Part shown: positions 46,800-58,882 of the stretch, in pieces
Numbering within the stretch: the stretch's first letter is position 1
How the letters are laid out: each line of letters begins with the position of its first letter
Origin: Phylloscopus collybita
Lineage: Eukaryota > Chordata > Aves > Passeriformes > Phylloscopidae
Assembly: GCA_027886175.1 (NCBI GenBank)
Contig: JAJNNQ010000024.1
Coordinates: forward strand, 32,839,001 to 32,903,000
DNA: 64,000 nucleotides
Direction of reading: 5' to 3'
Position numbers and translations under genes: made by a program
Notes under the pieces: model-generated
The model's input: only the letters and a program-made list of their open reading frames with translations
Told to the model about the DNA's origin: nothing
Databases searched by the model: none

Positions 46800-47260
46800 A
46801 CCGCCTTTCATTAAGGGGATTAAAATAAAAGTGGCTCATGCTGCCGCAGAGGAACACGGCGGAGGAAGCAGCAGCCCGCCGTGCCAGGCGCTGCTCACCC
46901 CCGAAAAAGCCCTGCAGACGCAAAGGGGGTTTGGGCAGGGGAATGTGCTGCCGCCCTGCCCCGCTCCACCCATGCCAGCGGTCTGGCCTCTACTCTGGCT
47001 GCACCGCAGAAGGGTTAATCAGCCTGGAAAAAAAAAAAAAATCCTGGTAACTTTCCCACCACCCTGGTGATGTCCTTTAACCCCCGCTGCTGCCCGTCTG
47101 GACCTCTGCGCCACATGCTCCCCTCCCTCCTCTTCCTCGTTAGCAGTGGAAGTGTCACAGCACTTGCTGATAATTGACTGGGGTCGTGCTGGGAATTTGA
47201 ACCTACATTTCAAAGAGATTGTTAACCTCTTTTTCCAGCTCTTTGAACTGCTTTGCTTTA
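46800..47260. promoter_or_regulatory. GC-rich patch and possible enhancer 3' of TSKU
   Basis: This is the second most CpG-rich region of the window (about 46830-47120), interrupted by an A run at 47027-47041. It is followed by non-repetitive sequence with two TCF/LEF-type words: TTCAAAG at 47209-47215, and CTTTGAA at 47241-47247 in opposite orientation. It lies about 2.8 kb beyond the inferred TSKU 3' end. A regulatory role is inference from composition and motifs. Confidence 0.3.
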
Positions 47261-49264
47261 TTGTAGGTTAAAGGAAACACACGGCTTCTTCCTCCCAGAG
47301 CCTCTTTTGATGGGAGCTTGGCACATCAGAGCTGGTGGGTTTTTACCAGCAATGATGTTGGTAGCATGGTGCTGCTAAGTGGCATGTGACGATGCATTCT
47401 GGGGCAATCAAGCTGCTCCTTGTATTCAGAGGAGATTAAACACAAAGAAATGGTCCAGAGGTGAGCAAGTGACTGGCAGACGTAAGTGACATCACTGTCC
47501 TGACATGACATGGCGGGGTTTCAGCCAATGGAGAACCTAGGAAAGGCTACAGGTTATGGGATGCAGAAACTAGGTTCAAGCCCCTCTACCATGCTGGACT
47601 TTCTGGATGGGTGTGGATACACAAAAGACAATTTTTGTGGCATGTGTTTGAATGGGTGATTTAAGTTACCCTGTGACTGCAGGGCAGTAGAAGAAGTTGT
47701 CCTGACCTTTCTCTACATTACACAAAAGCTGGAATTTGTGTAGCCCTTCAAAGTATCAAAAAAAGATCAAAGACCACCAGTTTTCAGGCAGATCAGTGAC
47801 CTAAACCATCCTGTCAGGCCATGCAGTCACTAAAAAATGCACAGCTAGAAGAGGATGGTTGTCTGCAAAATGAGCACTCTTCCCTCTTCCCAATAGTCCC
47901 ACTTCCCAGTGGTAACTGGACTCTAAGAGTGATGGCTGCATCCATCTTAGGTTCAGAACAGGTGCTCTGAAGGCTCCCAAGTACCTCTCAGCATCTTGCC
48001 TACTTATGACCTAAAACTTGGCCCTGGCTGGTCTGCTGTGAAGATAAATGTATGTAGGACTGTGAGCTGCTGGACTGTTAGGTTAGGCAGTCTCCTGAAA
48101 GACAAGCTCTGCATCACCAGACTTGTCACCTGCATTGGCAGCTCTCCGCTGACCACAGGGGTCATCCTTCAGCCTGAGGTAATTCTCAAACCTGTTAATC
48201 TGCTGTCTACATCAAAGGTAAGAAAGCTTTGAAAAGGGCATAGCTTTTCCTGTGAGATTCACTGTGGGAAACAGCTTCTGGTTTGGTGCTCACCTGCAGC
48301 CTCCTTTGCAGGAACACAAGAGGCAAGGTTTTCCCCTATTTTGCCCCTAATCCTGATCACTAGTGTGAAAGTTCTTCATTTTCCCAGGAAATATTAACAC
48401 ATGGAATTTTTCTCATTTAAATTTTTAATGAGGTGATTGTTTGCTTTCAAACCCCCCCAACGGCTGCCTGTTTGTCAGAGTGCCATCTGGGACCTGCATG
48501 CCAGAGACTGCAGAGGTGAAAATCCCCTTGAATAAACAGGAAAAGGGAGAGGGCATGGAACATACACCTATGACATCCCGTGAGAAATGCCTGGATAGTC
48601 CATGGTGGCCATCATGTCACAATGCTATTTTTTACCGCAGTTTGTTAAATGTCCTGTGGCAGCATCCTCAACCTCCCAAGGCAAATATTACACCATGTCT
48701 AAATTGGAAAGGATCCTGCCCCAGGGACCTTGCAAACAATATCCAAAAAGGATATTGTCACAGAAAATATGAGACTATTAATACTGTGTTTCAGTTCATT
48801 TTCCCTAAAACTCACCACAGTCTTGTACTTCTCCCTCAGTCATTTTAGGAACCCACAATAACTCCATCAGGTCCATATCTACTTGCCTTAAGACTGCCCT
48901 AATGGTGTGCCAAGCCTTTTGACAAGTGCAGTGGGATTCTGCCTTTGGAATTTATTTCCCATCTGGGTTTATATTCCCCAGTGAGACACCTTTTCAGCCT
49001 AAAAGATTCCCCATAAGAATATTCTTGTCTCTACTTCTCTCCCTCAGCTCCTCAGCATGTAGAAATCTGCATTCACACACAAATCCCTGCTCCACAGAAA
49101 AAGTGCAGACACTTGGTGATGCCAGGGACAGAGATGCTGTTCTGGGAAAGAACAGCACACAATGGGTTTGGGTTTCATTGTTTTGTGGGGAAAATAGTGC
49201 TTTTCCAAGGTGACTCTGCAAATACAATTTGCTGGGTTTCAGCACCCCAGAAAAGCAGTGGTAG
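47261..49264. other. Intergenic, nothing recognised
   Basis: Non-repetitive sequence. A 135-codon frame at 48441-48848 shows no family resemblance. Confidence 0.6.
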
Positions 49265-49462
49265 AGTCATGAAATCATAGAATGGTTAGAGTTGGAAGGG
49301 GCCTTAAAGATCAACTAATTCCAACTCCCCTGCCATGGGTAGGGACAACTTCCATAAGACCAGGGTACTCAGAGCCCCATCTAACCTGGTTTTGAACATT
49401 TCCAAGAGATGTCGACAACTTTCTCAGGGCAACTTGTGCCAGTACCACACACCCTTACATCT
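49265..49462 (-). mobile_element. CR1 LINE 3' fragment
   Basis: The plus strand shows AATCATAGAATGGTTAGAG, GGGGCCTTAAAGATCAAC, ACTCAGAGCCCCATCTAACC and CAACTTGTGCCAGTACC. This is the reversed CR1 order with moderate divergence. Confidence 0.9.
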
Positions 49463-50429
49463 TCCCCCTTTCCTGAAGCTAAAAAGTCAGAGCTATAAAA
49501 AATGCATTTTTTCCAGTATCCCAAATCCCAGATCCCCACAGCTGGCAGGGATCCCATCCTAGTGTCATCAAAGGGGTACTGAAATTACAGTAACAGCCCC
49601 AGCAGCATAATGGAAATGAGGTGGCAATTCCTTTCTTTCTGCAAGCCACAGCAGAGGAGGAAGTCCCCAGGACACAATCCTTGTGTCCTTGCATCCATTT
49701 CAGTGCCACAGACCCCTGTATTATCTGCTGCAGAGAAGAAGTTAGTAGCCCAGTCTGAAGCAGCAGTTTCGCATGGCAGAGCAGCTATGCAGTTTCCAGC
49801 AGAGCTCTGGAGCCAGCCAAGCACCATTAGCCTAGTTTTTCAGCCAAGCAAGGAAGTCCTGGCTCCTGGCAGGCTTATTAGCTTTGGCACTGAGCTCCTC
49901 TGACACCCAGCCAAGGCATTCTGGCTGCAGCTGGACCCGCCTGGCTTCTATCCCACAAGCTTGGGTCTCTCCTCATCACACCTCCCTACGCTCTTGGTTC
50001 AGCTTGGGAAGTGCAAGATTGTGTGCCTGACCACCTGAGCAATGGGGATGGCTACAGACTTGGGATTAGAGGGGCTGTTCAGACTCCAAACCTCTCATAT
50101 ATCCAAAGATCCCTGAGGTTCAAACACTTCAGAGCAAAATACTTGCTTTTCCAAGAACAGAGATTTTCCTTCCATCTTGCAAAGGTGGTGCTGGGCATAA
50201 GCAGGGATGAATTTATTGTATTTGCTGTTATCACTTATATTCCCTCCTTCAAGCTCTCAAGATACATTTGAAAGCCTAAATAAAAGCTGCATGGCTCTTC
50301 CCAGGGATTGAGCTAATCTCAGAAGCAATTAGTTGGAAGAAAGGACAAAATCCCTGAAGCTGACAGGCTCTGGAGATCCACTACACACTAGATCTTCCCT
50401 GATGATTGTGAAACTCTACACTCAAAATT
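49463..50429. other. Intergenic, nothing recognised
   Basis: Non-repetitive sequence between two minus-strand CR1 fragments. Confidence 0.6.
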
Positions 50430-50700
50430 GAATCATAGAGTGATAGAATGGTTTGGAATGGACTTGAGAGATCATCGAGTTCCAACCCCCCTACCTTGGG
50501 CAGGGACACCTTCCACTAGACCAGGTTGCTCAGAACCCCATCCAGCCTGACCTTGAACATTGCCAGGGATGGGGCATCCACAGCTTCTCTGGGCACCTTG
50601 TGCTACTGCTCCAACACCCTTATAACAAAAAAAAAAAAAAGTTTCCTTATGTCTTATCTAAATCTAGTCCCCAGTCTCTTATCTGAATCTTTCCTAGCTG
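50430..50700 (-). mobile_element. CR1 LINE 3' fragment with internal A run
   Basis: Reversed CR1 landmarks (AATCATAGAGTGATAGAATG, GGGACACCTTCCACTAGACC, GGGATGGGGCATCCACAGC) run up to an A run at about 50627-50640. CR1 sequence then resumes (CCTTATGTCTTATCTAAATC). Confidence 0.92.
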
Positions 50701-53339
50701 CAGCCTGAGCAGGTGACTCCCCATCTTTACCCCTGCAGATGTGGTAAGGAGGTCATGAAATTATTGACTGACAAGGAACGATGCAGAGTTTCAGCTGTGT
50801 GTGAACTGCTGAGCCCCTGCTGAAGGCTGGTTCCCTCATTAAGCATCTTCCAGCCCCAGGCACAGCCTGGGACGCAGCAGATAGCGTTTTTAGCTTTGCA
50901 GAAATTAACTGGGGGATCTGCTCTTCTCCCAGGCACCTGCTACATGCTGCAGGTAAAGCAGGGAGCAGACAGCATGCACAGAAAACAAAGAGGATGCTCT
51001 GTTGAGAAGAGATAAGAACAGAAATTGCCTCATGATGGTGACCTTTGTCACTAGTTGCCCCATCACCAGGTAAATAATGCTGGCAAGAGACAGAGCTTCT
51101 GCTGATCTCCCTGCACTGGGACAGGCAGAAGGGAGATTCTGGAGAGAATTAGGGTCTGGTTAGGGTGGTGGCCTCTGGATTGATTCCCTTCACAGCAGAA
51201 GTGGTGCTGCCACACAACGAACTGCTAAGAGGGACATCAGGGTCACACAGGTTGTCACTGCTTGTTCAGAAGTTGCATGCATTCAATGGGGAAAAGAAAT
51301 TACTAGATATCTCCTCTTTTCATAAATAGTGAGACTTTTTCTGTCCTTGAGATGACTTTGTTATGAAACCAGGATGCTGCACCTCCTCATGGTGGTGGGT
51401 GCCACTTTGCTGCCAGGAGGAGGGTGCAGTGTTAGCATCATCAGGGGTGCAAGTCATTGCAAAAATACAAAGCATGGGAAGTCTCTGGGCATTCCCCAGG
51501 CAAAAGCCTGGAGATCTCATATGAGCATTTGGTCAGGCAGTGCTTGTCAATTCCCTGTCATATCTCTATTGACATGAGTCAGCCAGACCTGCAGACAAGT
51601 AGCACAGCCACCGAATTCATCCATGCAAAGATACGGCACTGCGCCAGAGAGGAACACATCTATTAGAGCTAAAGGCAATGGCACTGGGAAATGAAGGGGA
51701 TCTTCCACGTTCTTTCCAGCCCAAGGGCAGGCAAAAGCCCTTTCCTTCTGATCTACTTGTCCAAGGAGGACTGGTTTTGCTTGGGACAGGGAATGAGTTG
51801 CAATGAAGATTCAGCCTTTGCCTCAGGTTAACTTCTTTCTGGCAGAAAGGTTTAGGTGAGCAAGGGTGTAAATTGCTTTAAAACCAAGCTCATTCTGTAG
51901 ATCCTTGATGGGCCAAGGCTGTCTGGCTCAGGCTCTGAAAGATCCAGGCCTGAGGTTCGTTCAGAGGCATCTTTTTAAATGTTTCATATATACAAAGGGA
52001 GCATAAGGTCAGGATTAGGCTGATCATGGATGCACTCAGCAGGATCACAGGCAGTCACTCAGAAAGCCCTGACAGACCTCTCTAGACTCTGTTTGGAAGA
52101 AGGCAGCATGGCAAGGTGGATGGAGCCGAGAGCTAACGATCTGCAGCGAGGGGGAAGTGTCTGCTGCAATGGCATCTGTCAGAACAACAGGCCTGGATCA
52201 CTCACTGCCAGGAGCCATCAAGAGATGACCCAATGAGCCATCAAGGTGAAATCTAACAAGCTCTGGGCAACCACAGGGAATAGGAACAGGTTGGCACAGG
52301 GCTTAGGTCATGGCAATATTGGCAGAGTAGAAGGGGACAAGCAGAAGGGTGAGCACCATCAGTTCTTAGCAAAACAGTCGCGTGGTTAGTTTGGGATTTC
52401 ATCAAGGAGCTTGCAACCTGGACATATGTCTATGAACAGTCAGATGGCAGAGCGAGAAACCTTCATCAGCATTCATCACACTTCAGCCCCTGAGCCTCTG
52501 CTGATAAAAGCAGCTGTGGCAGTGTCATACCTTGCTGTTCCTCCAAGGTATTCTGCTTTTTTCTTCTAAACTGCATTAGGTAAGATTAACAAAACATGCA
52601 TTAAATGGTGTCAGGACCAGCCCCTTGACAGATCTTGAAACGTGTCTGTAAAGGGATGGGGTTGTAAACCCTTTCTCAACAGAGAAAGCTGACTGTGGAC
52701 AGCCGTGGAGGAGCAGACAGAAGCAAGTCCAGGCATGGAGGATTAAAGGGTTCAAAGCCCAGAGGCTGGCTCAGGAAGGTGGGCTGGGAAGGAGGCACTG
52801 AAAGGAGGTGCAGAAGGACTAAGAAGGGGACTAAGGGGACTAAGGACTAAGGGGACTAAGAAGCAGATGGAGTTTGCAGGAGCAGTTCAAAGGTCTGTGG
52901 GATGGGAATTGTACTGGGCTGATATATAGGTACATCCAGGGAAGGAGAGAGCCAAAGGGATGTCAACCTGGAAGACGAATACCCTGACAGAAGCTATTTC
53001 ACCCCTAAAGAGTGAGAGGCTGCCAGAGGCTGAAATGCAGCAGGCTGGGGATGGGTGAGGGCCAGCCAAGCTGATGTGGCAGAAGAGGCTGACAAAGATC
53101 TTGGGGCATCCAAAACAAAGAAAGATCTCGCAGAAAGGACTCCTTCTTGCCTTAGTAGACAGCAGGCAAGGGCTGCTGGGAGGTGAAGGGTCAATTCTGC
53201 TGGCAACACACCAGGGGCTAGGGAAGTCACAGAGGGCCAGAGATTAGCTGCACACATGTCAGCATAAAGGTTTAGGAACATAACCTTATTCATCAAAGAG
53301 AAGGCTGAAAGGCATCACTACATGTGGGTATTTACTTAG
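50701..53339. other. Intergenic, minisatellite only
   Basis: The GGACTAAG repeat at 52816 is the only structured element seen. The sequence around 52680-53300 is purine-rich but matched no element I know. Confidence 0.55.
52816..52861. repeat. GGGGACTAA minisatellite
   Basis: About five imperfect copies of a GGACTAAG-containing unit of 8-14 bases follow one another. It is a local slippage repeat. Confidence 0.9.
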
Positions 53340-53665
53340 GGAAAAGCTGTCTGATAGTGAGGCAGAGAAGGGGAGGTTCTTCAGCCGTGCTGATAATGGG
53401 AACAAGACATGATAGGTGGAAGATAGAACTAGATTAATTAGTCTTTGAAGTGGACACCAACTCACTGCTATGAAGGTAATTAAATATTGGAAAAGCTTAT
53501 CAGGGAGGCTGCCAAGTCTCAGGGCTCCCTATGTTGAAATAAAGATTAGATATCTACAAAAGGAGATGCTCTAATCCAGTTTCTGGGAAAAGTCTATTTT
53601 CTGTATACATAAGGTTAGATAAGATGATCCTTGTGGTGCCTTTTGACAGTGCAGTCTGTGAATTC
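53340..53665 (+). mobile_element. Probable ancient CR1-like LINE fragment
   Basis: The sense translation includes VIKYWKSL at about 53475-53500, resembling the CR1 VVKHWNRLP block. The segment ends with GGTTAGATAAGATGATCC and a degraded tail resembling older amniote CR1/L3 ends. Divergence is high, so family and edges are uncertain. Confidence 0.45.
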
Positions 53666-55523
53666 AGGAAGCATAAATTCCCCTGTGTCAGGAGCCATCT
53701 TCATCTGGTACATGACGTGTCAGGCCAATCAAGGGGAAATACATAACACAGGCTGAGAGCCCAGCTCATAAAGCCAAGAGCATACAGCCAGTGCTGGGAA
53801 GAGAGCTCAGAAATTCCTGGCTCTTTTCCCATTATCCCACTGGAAGACAGATAAGCCTCCACATTTCTTCTAATCTCATATGAATTGCAGAACTACTTAG
53901 AAGGGGATGGTTTTGCCTGGTATATACATTGCAACAGCAACAAAGAGATGCAGTCTGACTATGCTGAATTGATAAAGGCCGGAAAGGGTCCCCTACCTCA
54001 ACAAAATTTAAAGTCTTGCTGAGGACATGAGCAAGAAAGGACTCACCTGCTACTTGGGAGGGACAGCATCCAAACATAGTCTTCCAACAACCCTGTGGCA
54101 AAATACAGTAGAGGAAGAAACTCTTGAAAGTGTGCATGTTTCTTCTGGCTAACTTTGAAGGGAGTTAGGGGTGGTTGCCACACGGGGTGACATTAATATG
54201 TGAGGTGTTGGAAGTCAGGTGAGATGAACTCCAAAGAGCCAGAGGAGGCCTAGACTGAAGCAGTCACAGCAGACAGATATTTTTTCTAAGGCAAAGAAAA
54301 TTACAGAGAGAGTGAAACTGCCTGCAAAACCAGGTTTCTGTGTGGTCATCTACACTGTCAAACTGGAGAGGATGCTAAAAATCCCCAATTCAGCAGAGTC
54401 ACAGATGAAGTGTGGTAGCCAGAAGCACTGACTGGTGTTTTTCCTTTTTTTTTTTTTTTTTTTTTTTTTTTTGGTTGGTTGGTTGGTTTGGTTGTTTTTT
54501 GGGTTTTTTTGGTTTTGTTTTTTTTTTTTTTGGTGGGTTTGTTGTTGTTGTTTCTTTTAATGATATATTTTAGAGACGAAAAAAAAGGGAGGAGGAGATA
54601 AAGATAAGACATGCTAAACAATGCAAGTTAAAGCCAAAATATTTGATTATGGACAGAAAGTGAATACCAAGCATTAAGCCATAATGAAGTCACTTTCAGT
54701 GGTTTCTATTATTTGGTAGATTTTTTTAATCATATCACCTAAACCCCCTTGGAAGACCCCTCTTGCTTCAAACAAAGGGGATTTTTTAAATGTTTTTTAT
54801 ATCAGTCAGTGAAGCACAAAATCCAGTTTCAGTTCAGGTCTCTCAGACAGCCCTGGGCACTGGTGGTGCAGAGACCCCTCTTCACCAGACATCCCTGTGC
54901 AAGCTGGAGCAGAGAGGGGATGGAGCCATCCCAGTGAACACACACACTTACATACTGCAGGAGTGGGTTTACAAGGGTCAAATCAGGAAGGGTTTCAACC
55001 TTTTCCCTCCTCTTCTGCTGTCTCAGTTCCCTGCTCCCAATGGGAACAGGATTCTTTTAACCCTCCCCTTCATGATTCCATGCAGATCTTTCTCCCATGG
55101 GCTAAACTGACTGTAAGGTGACCCCGCTGCCTGTGGGCCCTGATCCAGCTCTGCAGTGACAGGACAAAAGGGACCCTGCAATTGTCAAGGGCTGACCATG
55201 ACAGATCCCCAGGGGTGGGAGCAAAGGACAAATAAGAACGTGAATTGGCCAGCTCAAAAGACCTCCCTGCCCACCTGGAAATGACCAAGAGGATAAGTGC
55301 TGTTACCCAGAGTGATTTCCTCAACTCCAGACACATTCCTGGATTCCCAAGAAGCTCCTAAACTGGAGGTAGTTTCTAACAGGCCCTAGTGCATTTAACT
55401 TTGTGAAGCTGACCAGTTTCCCGTGGAATTTATGTGACTTTGTCACATTGCCATGGTCCTTCAGCAGAGAATTACTCACTGCATGAAGAACCACTGTGTA
55501 TGAGAGAGAGAGAATGAAGAGAC
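53666..55523. other. Intergenic, low-complexity tract only
   Basis: It contains the T/TTGG tract at 54445-54545. No gene or transposon was recognised elsewhere. Confidence 0.6.
54445..54545. repeat. T-rich tract with (TTGG)n
   Basis: A 28-base T run is followed by four GGTT units and more T/G-rich sequence up to about 54545. The GGTTGGTTGG order could form a two-tier quadruplex. Confidence 0.9.
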
Positions 55524-55710
55524 AGGAGAGGAAAGGAAGGAGGGAGGAAGGAAAAGGAAAAGGAAAGGAAAAGGAAAGGAAAAGGAAAGAAAAAGGAAAG
55601 GAAAGAGAAAAGAAAAAGAAAAAGAAAAAGAAAAAGAAAAAGAAAAAGAAAAAGAAAAAGAAAAAGAAAAAGAAAAAGAAAAAGAAAAAGAAAAAGAAAA
55701 AGAAAAAGAG
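55524..55710. repeat. 187-bp pure-purine tract, mostly (GAAAAA)n
   Basis: No pyrimidine occurs from 55524 to 55710 on the plus strand. The first half is AGG/AAGG-rich and the second half is a regular GAAAAA hexamer array. The long poly-Lys and poly-Phe/Leu/Ser frames here are translation artefacts. Confidence 0.97.
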
Positions 55711-57127
55711 CCCCTGTCACTCATTCTCTCTGTCCAGGGCTTTCTGCCACAGCAGAGATGGAATTACAGAGCTGGAGGAAACTCAATGAAATAATGATTA
55801 CCCTTTGGATTTAATTAGCACAGAGCTGAGGCGGTGTTGAACAAGCATGTCTGTACATCAAAACATTCCTCGTGGCGCCGGGGAGCTCAGACCCAAACCG
55901 CTCATGCCTGCCGGGCTCAAACCAGGAATAGAGGGCAGGAATCTGGCTGTTCCTTCCCTGCCCATGGTGCCAAGCCAGGCCAGGGCACATGCCTGGCCAA
56001 GGACATGGGGTCAGGGATGGCCCTTCAGCCATCAGATGGGTCTGTGGCTGGAGGAGCACGGCTGATCCTCCAGGAGCGCTTCGTCATGCTGGGCGCTGCA
56101 CAAACTCACCAAGGCTGCCACCCCTACTCCCAAAAGACTGGGTGGTGCTGAAGGGAAGGCCACCTCATCATGGGGCTTCATGTCCCCGATCCTCCAAGGT
56201 ACAGCTCCCACAGAGAGTTAAATTCCCCCCCTCGTGCCAAAAAGGCACCTGTTATTGACACTTCACAGGGAATTAGTAAGTACAGAAGTATGTCCATTCC
56301 TGAGACAGAGGAGAACCATCTCTGAGACATCCAGCCTTCTCCAGCAACCAGGTGGGGAAAGGACAGAGGGATTACAAGGCTGGGTGAAAGCCTCAGAAAT
56401 GGAGCAGGACTGTAATGGAGCCCTGATTACAAACTCACCTCCTGTCTGACCATCCTTCTGTGATTTGATTCCAAGAAAAGCTGATTTCCCTCTTCTTTTA
56501 GCCACATATTTTGTTTCTGGTGCAGGACAAGAGCTCTGGTGAAGAGTGCTCAGGGAGGCTGAGAAAACCCAGCATGACCAGGGAGTTCCCAAAAGCTGTT
56601 ATCCCCAGGTGCTTGATATCCCATGTTTTCCAAAGCCTCCTTTCCCCACTGGGGAAACTAAGACAGAAAGCACAGAGCTAGGATCATCATGCACCCACAA
56701 GACTTCCCACTATGCCAAGCAGCAGGAGGAATAAGATCCTGCATGTTCACGCACAATGGACACCTTGCAAGCCCAACCATGTAATTATAAGGGATGGTAA
56801 AGGGAAGATGTTGGAGGTGAATAAATTAAGGCAGGGTTGATTCACTTGCAGACCGAATACAAACACTCAGAGGGAATGGCAGATCTTGGGTTTCTCAGCC
56901 AGGTTGCTGAGACCAAGAAGAGAAACACAGCTCTTTTCATTTTAATGAGCTCCTTTAATTTAAGAAAGATTTCATGCGAATAGCTATACTTACACCAAAA
57001 GCTTCTGCTCAGCCACAGTCAGGGAGACTTCAGAAATCGCTCCTTTCATACCCACGGAACAGGAGCTCAGCAGTGATGTGTAAGCAGCACTTGACCACTC
57101 CTATCTTGATTTTCTGTCCAGTCCCTG
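55711..57127. other. Intergenic, nothing recognised
   Basis: Non-repetitive sequence, slightly CpG-bearing near 55870-56120. Open frames of about 100 codons have no family motifs. Confidence 0.6.
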
Positions 57128-57310
57128 TATCATAGAATCACAGAATCATGGAATGGTTTGGGTTGGAAGGGAGCTTAAAGATCATCTAGTTCCAACACGC
57201 CTGCCATGCTCAGGGACACCTTCCACTGGACCAGGTCACTCAGGGCCTCATTCATCCTGGCTTGGAACACTTCCATGGATGGGGCTCCCACAGTTTCTCT
57301 GGGCACCTTC
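57128..57310 (-). mobile_element. CR1 LINE 3' fragment
   Basis: The plus strand begins with three terminal-repeat copies, CATAGAATCACAGAATCATGG. It continues with GGTTTGGGTTGGAAGGGAGC, GGGACACCTTCCACTGGACC and CAGTTTCTCTGGGCACC. It is among the least diverged copies in the window. Confidence 0.94.
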
Positions 57311-58737
57311 CTCTTCCTTTTTATTACAGCTACATTTACCCTGCATGTGTTTGGCTTCTGTCCTGCAGGTATTTGTGATGATTTGGGCAGCAGTGTGTGA
57401 GCACCATCCCCTACATCCAAAAGTTCCCTGCTCTTCCTTCCATCACCTGGACATATTTGTTAACAGCTTGGCAAGGTCATCACAATACAAATTATGCTGC
57501 TTAGCTACATGTGCAGCCCTTGAGATCCTCACACCGTGATTACACCACACAAAATCCACAGGATGCTGAAGCACTTCTTCATCCCTCTTACCACAAGGGT
57601 TTTCCTAGGATACACAGAAAAGGAATTTGGTGGTTCCCACAGCTGGTTACCAGGGGTTTTACAGTAACAAGATGCACACTCTATTAGGTCTAAATGAATG
57701 ACATTGTTGGCTACAGGGTCTGCTGAGCACTTGACAGCTGATCTCAGATGGTGTGTAGCTGTGGTCTTAGTAAAGACCATTTAAAAAGTGTGAAAAAATT
57801 TTCAGCTAATTGCATTGTCACAACATTAGTGCTGTAGTTTCCAAACACATAAAATTAAAGGTTATTGTCACTTCTGGCAGCATCCAGCATCATCAGACAG
57901 GGCTGAGATTTCCAATTTTTTCTATTTAATGGACTTCTATGGAGTGTTTTTCATGGGCTGGCCAAGCATGACTCTTCTGCTGGCTTGAAGTACCCAGGGG
58001 CCAAATGTGATTTCTTGGTTTTTGTTGCCAGGGAAGATATTCAGCCTTACCAGAGGGAAGACAGCCACATTCAGCTCCAGGGAGATTAAATGAGCCAAAA
58101 GTACTTTTGGTGGTGGGAGACTAACAGATCAAGGAACTCACTCCATTGTCCTCTTACCTGCCTTTCCAAGAGTGGAGCCAGTCTGTTAAACCCTCCTCTA
58201 TGCAGATGAATTTTCCTCTGTCCCATGATTTGTAAGCAGAGGAGTTGGAGCTGGAGCTGTCTCTCTTCTTTCAGCCAAGAGAAGGATTTTATTCCTTTAA
58301 AACAAACAGCTGTCTCCCTTATTTTCCAGCTTGCCACGCTCCTTCTTCTAGAATAAATAGGATTCCACCCTTGTCCAGGATTGATCTCAATATGCCACTC
58401 CTAATCAAAAATGTGTTCAAGAGAGAAGAGGAGGCATTAACTTCCTCATCAATCATTTGCAATGAAAGGGGTGGTGAGGCTAGTAATTTTAAATGGATAC
58501 TTTGGCTATTCCTTTAATGAGAAGGAGGAGGTAATTATGTTGACCTTGAAGATCACATTATTCTCCTTGAGCCGGAGGAAAGAAGATATGAAGGATTGCC
58601 TCAGTTCTTGCTAAGCAAGGGGTGAAGTAACTTAACACTGACATAATCAATAGATAAATAGGTATTTAATAACAGGTACTATCTAAATGAGGCATTTGCT
58701 GTGTTACCTGACTCATTTGCTACCACCTAAGTTAAAC
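57311..58737. other. Intergenic, nothing recognised
   Basis: Non-repetitive, moderately AT-rich sequence. Confidence 0.6.
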
Positions 58738-58882
58738 ATAGAGTCATAGAATAAGCTGAATTGGAAAGGACCCACAAGGATCATCAAGTCCAGTTCCTGG
58801 CCCTGCACAGGATCACCCCAAGAATCACACCATGTGCCTGAGAGCATTGTTCAACCACTTCTTGAACTCTGGCAGGAAAGTG
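58738..58882 (-). mobile_element. CR1 LINE 3' end, distinct subfamily
   Basis: The plus strand reads AGAGTCATAGAATAAGCTGA, TTGGAAAGGACCCACAAGG, TCCTGGCCCTGCACAGGAT, CACCATGTGCCTGAGAGCA and TTCTTGAACTCTGGCAGG. This differs from the other copies and matches the passerine-type CR1 3' end with the CCCACAAGGATCATC block. Confidence 0.93.

Noticed and set aside
55472..55789. Poly-Lys, poly-Phe/Leu and poly-Phe/Ser frames
   Set aside because: They are pure translation of the homopurine repeat tract.
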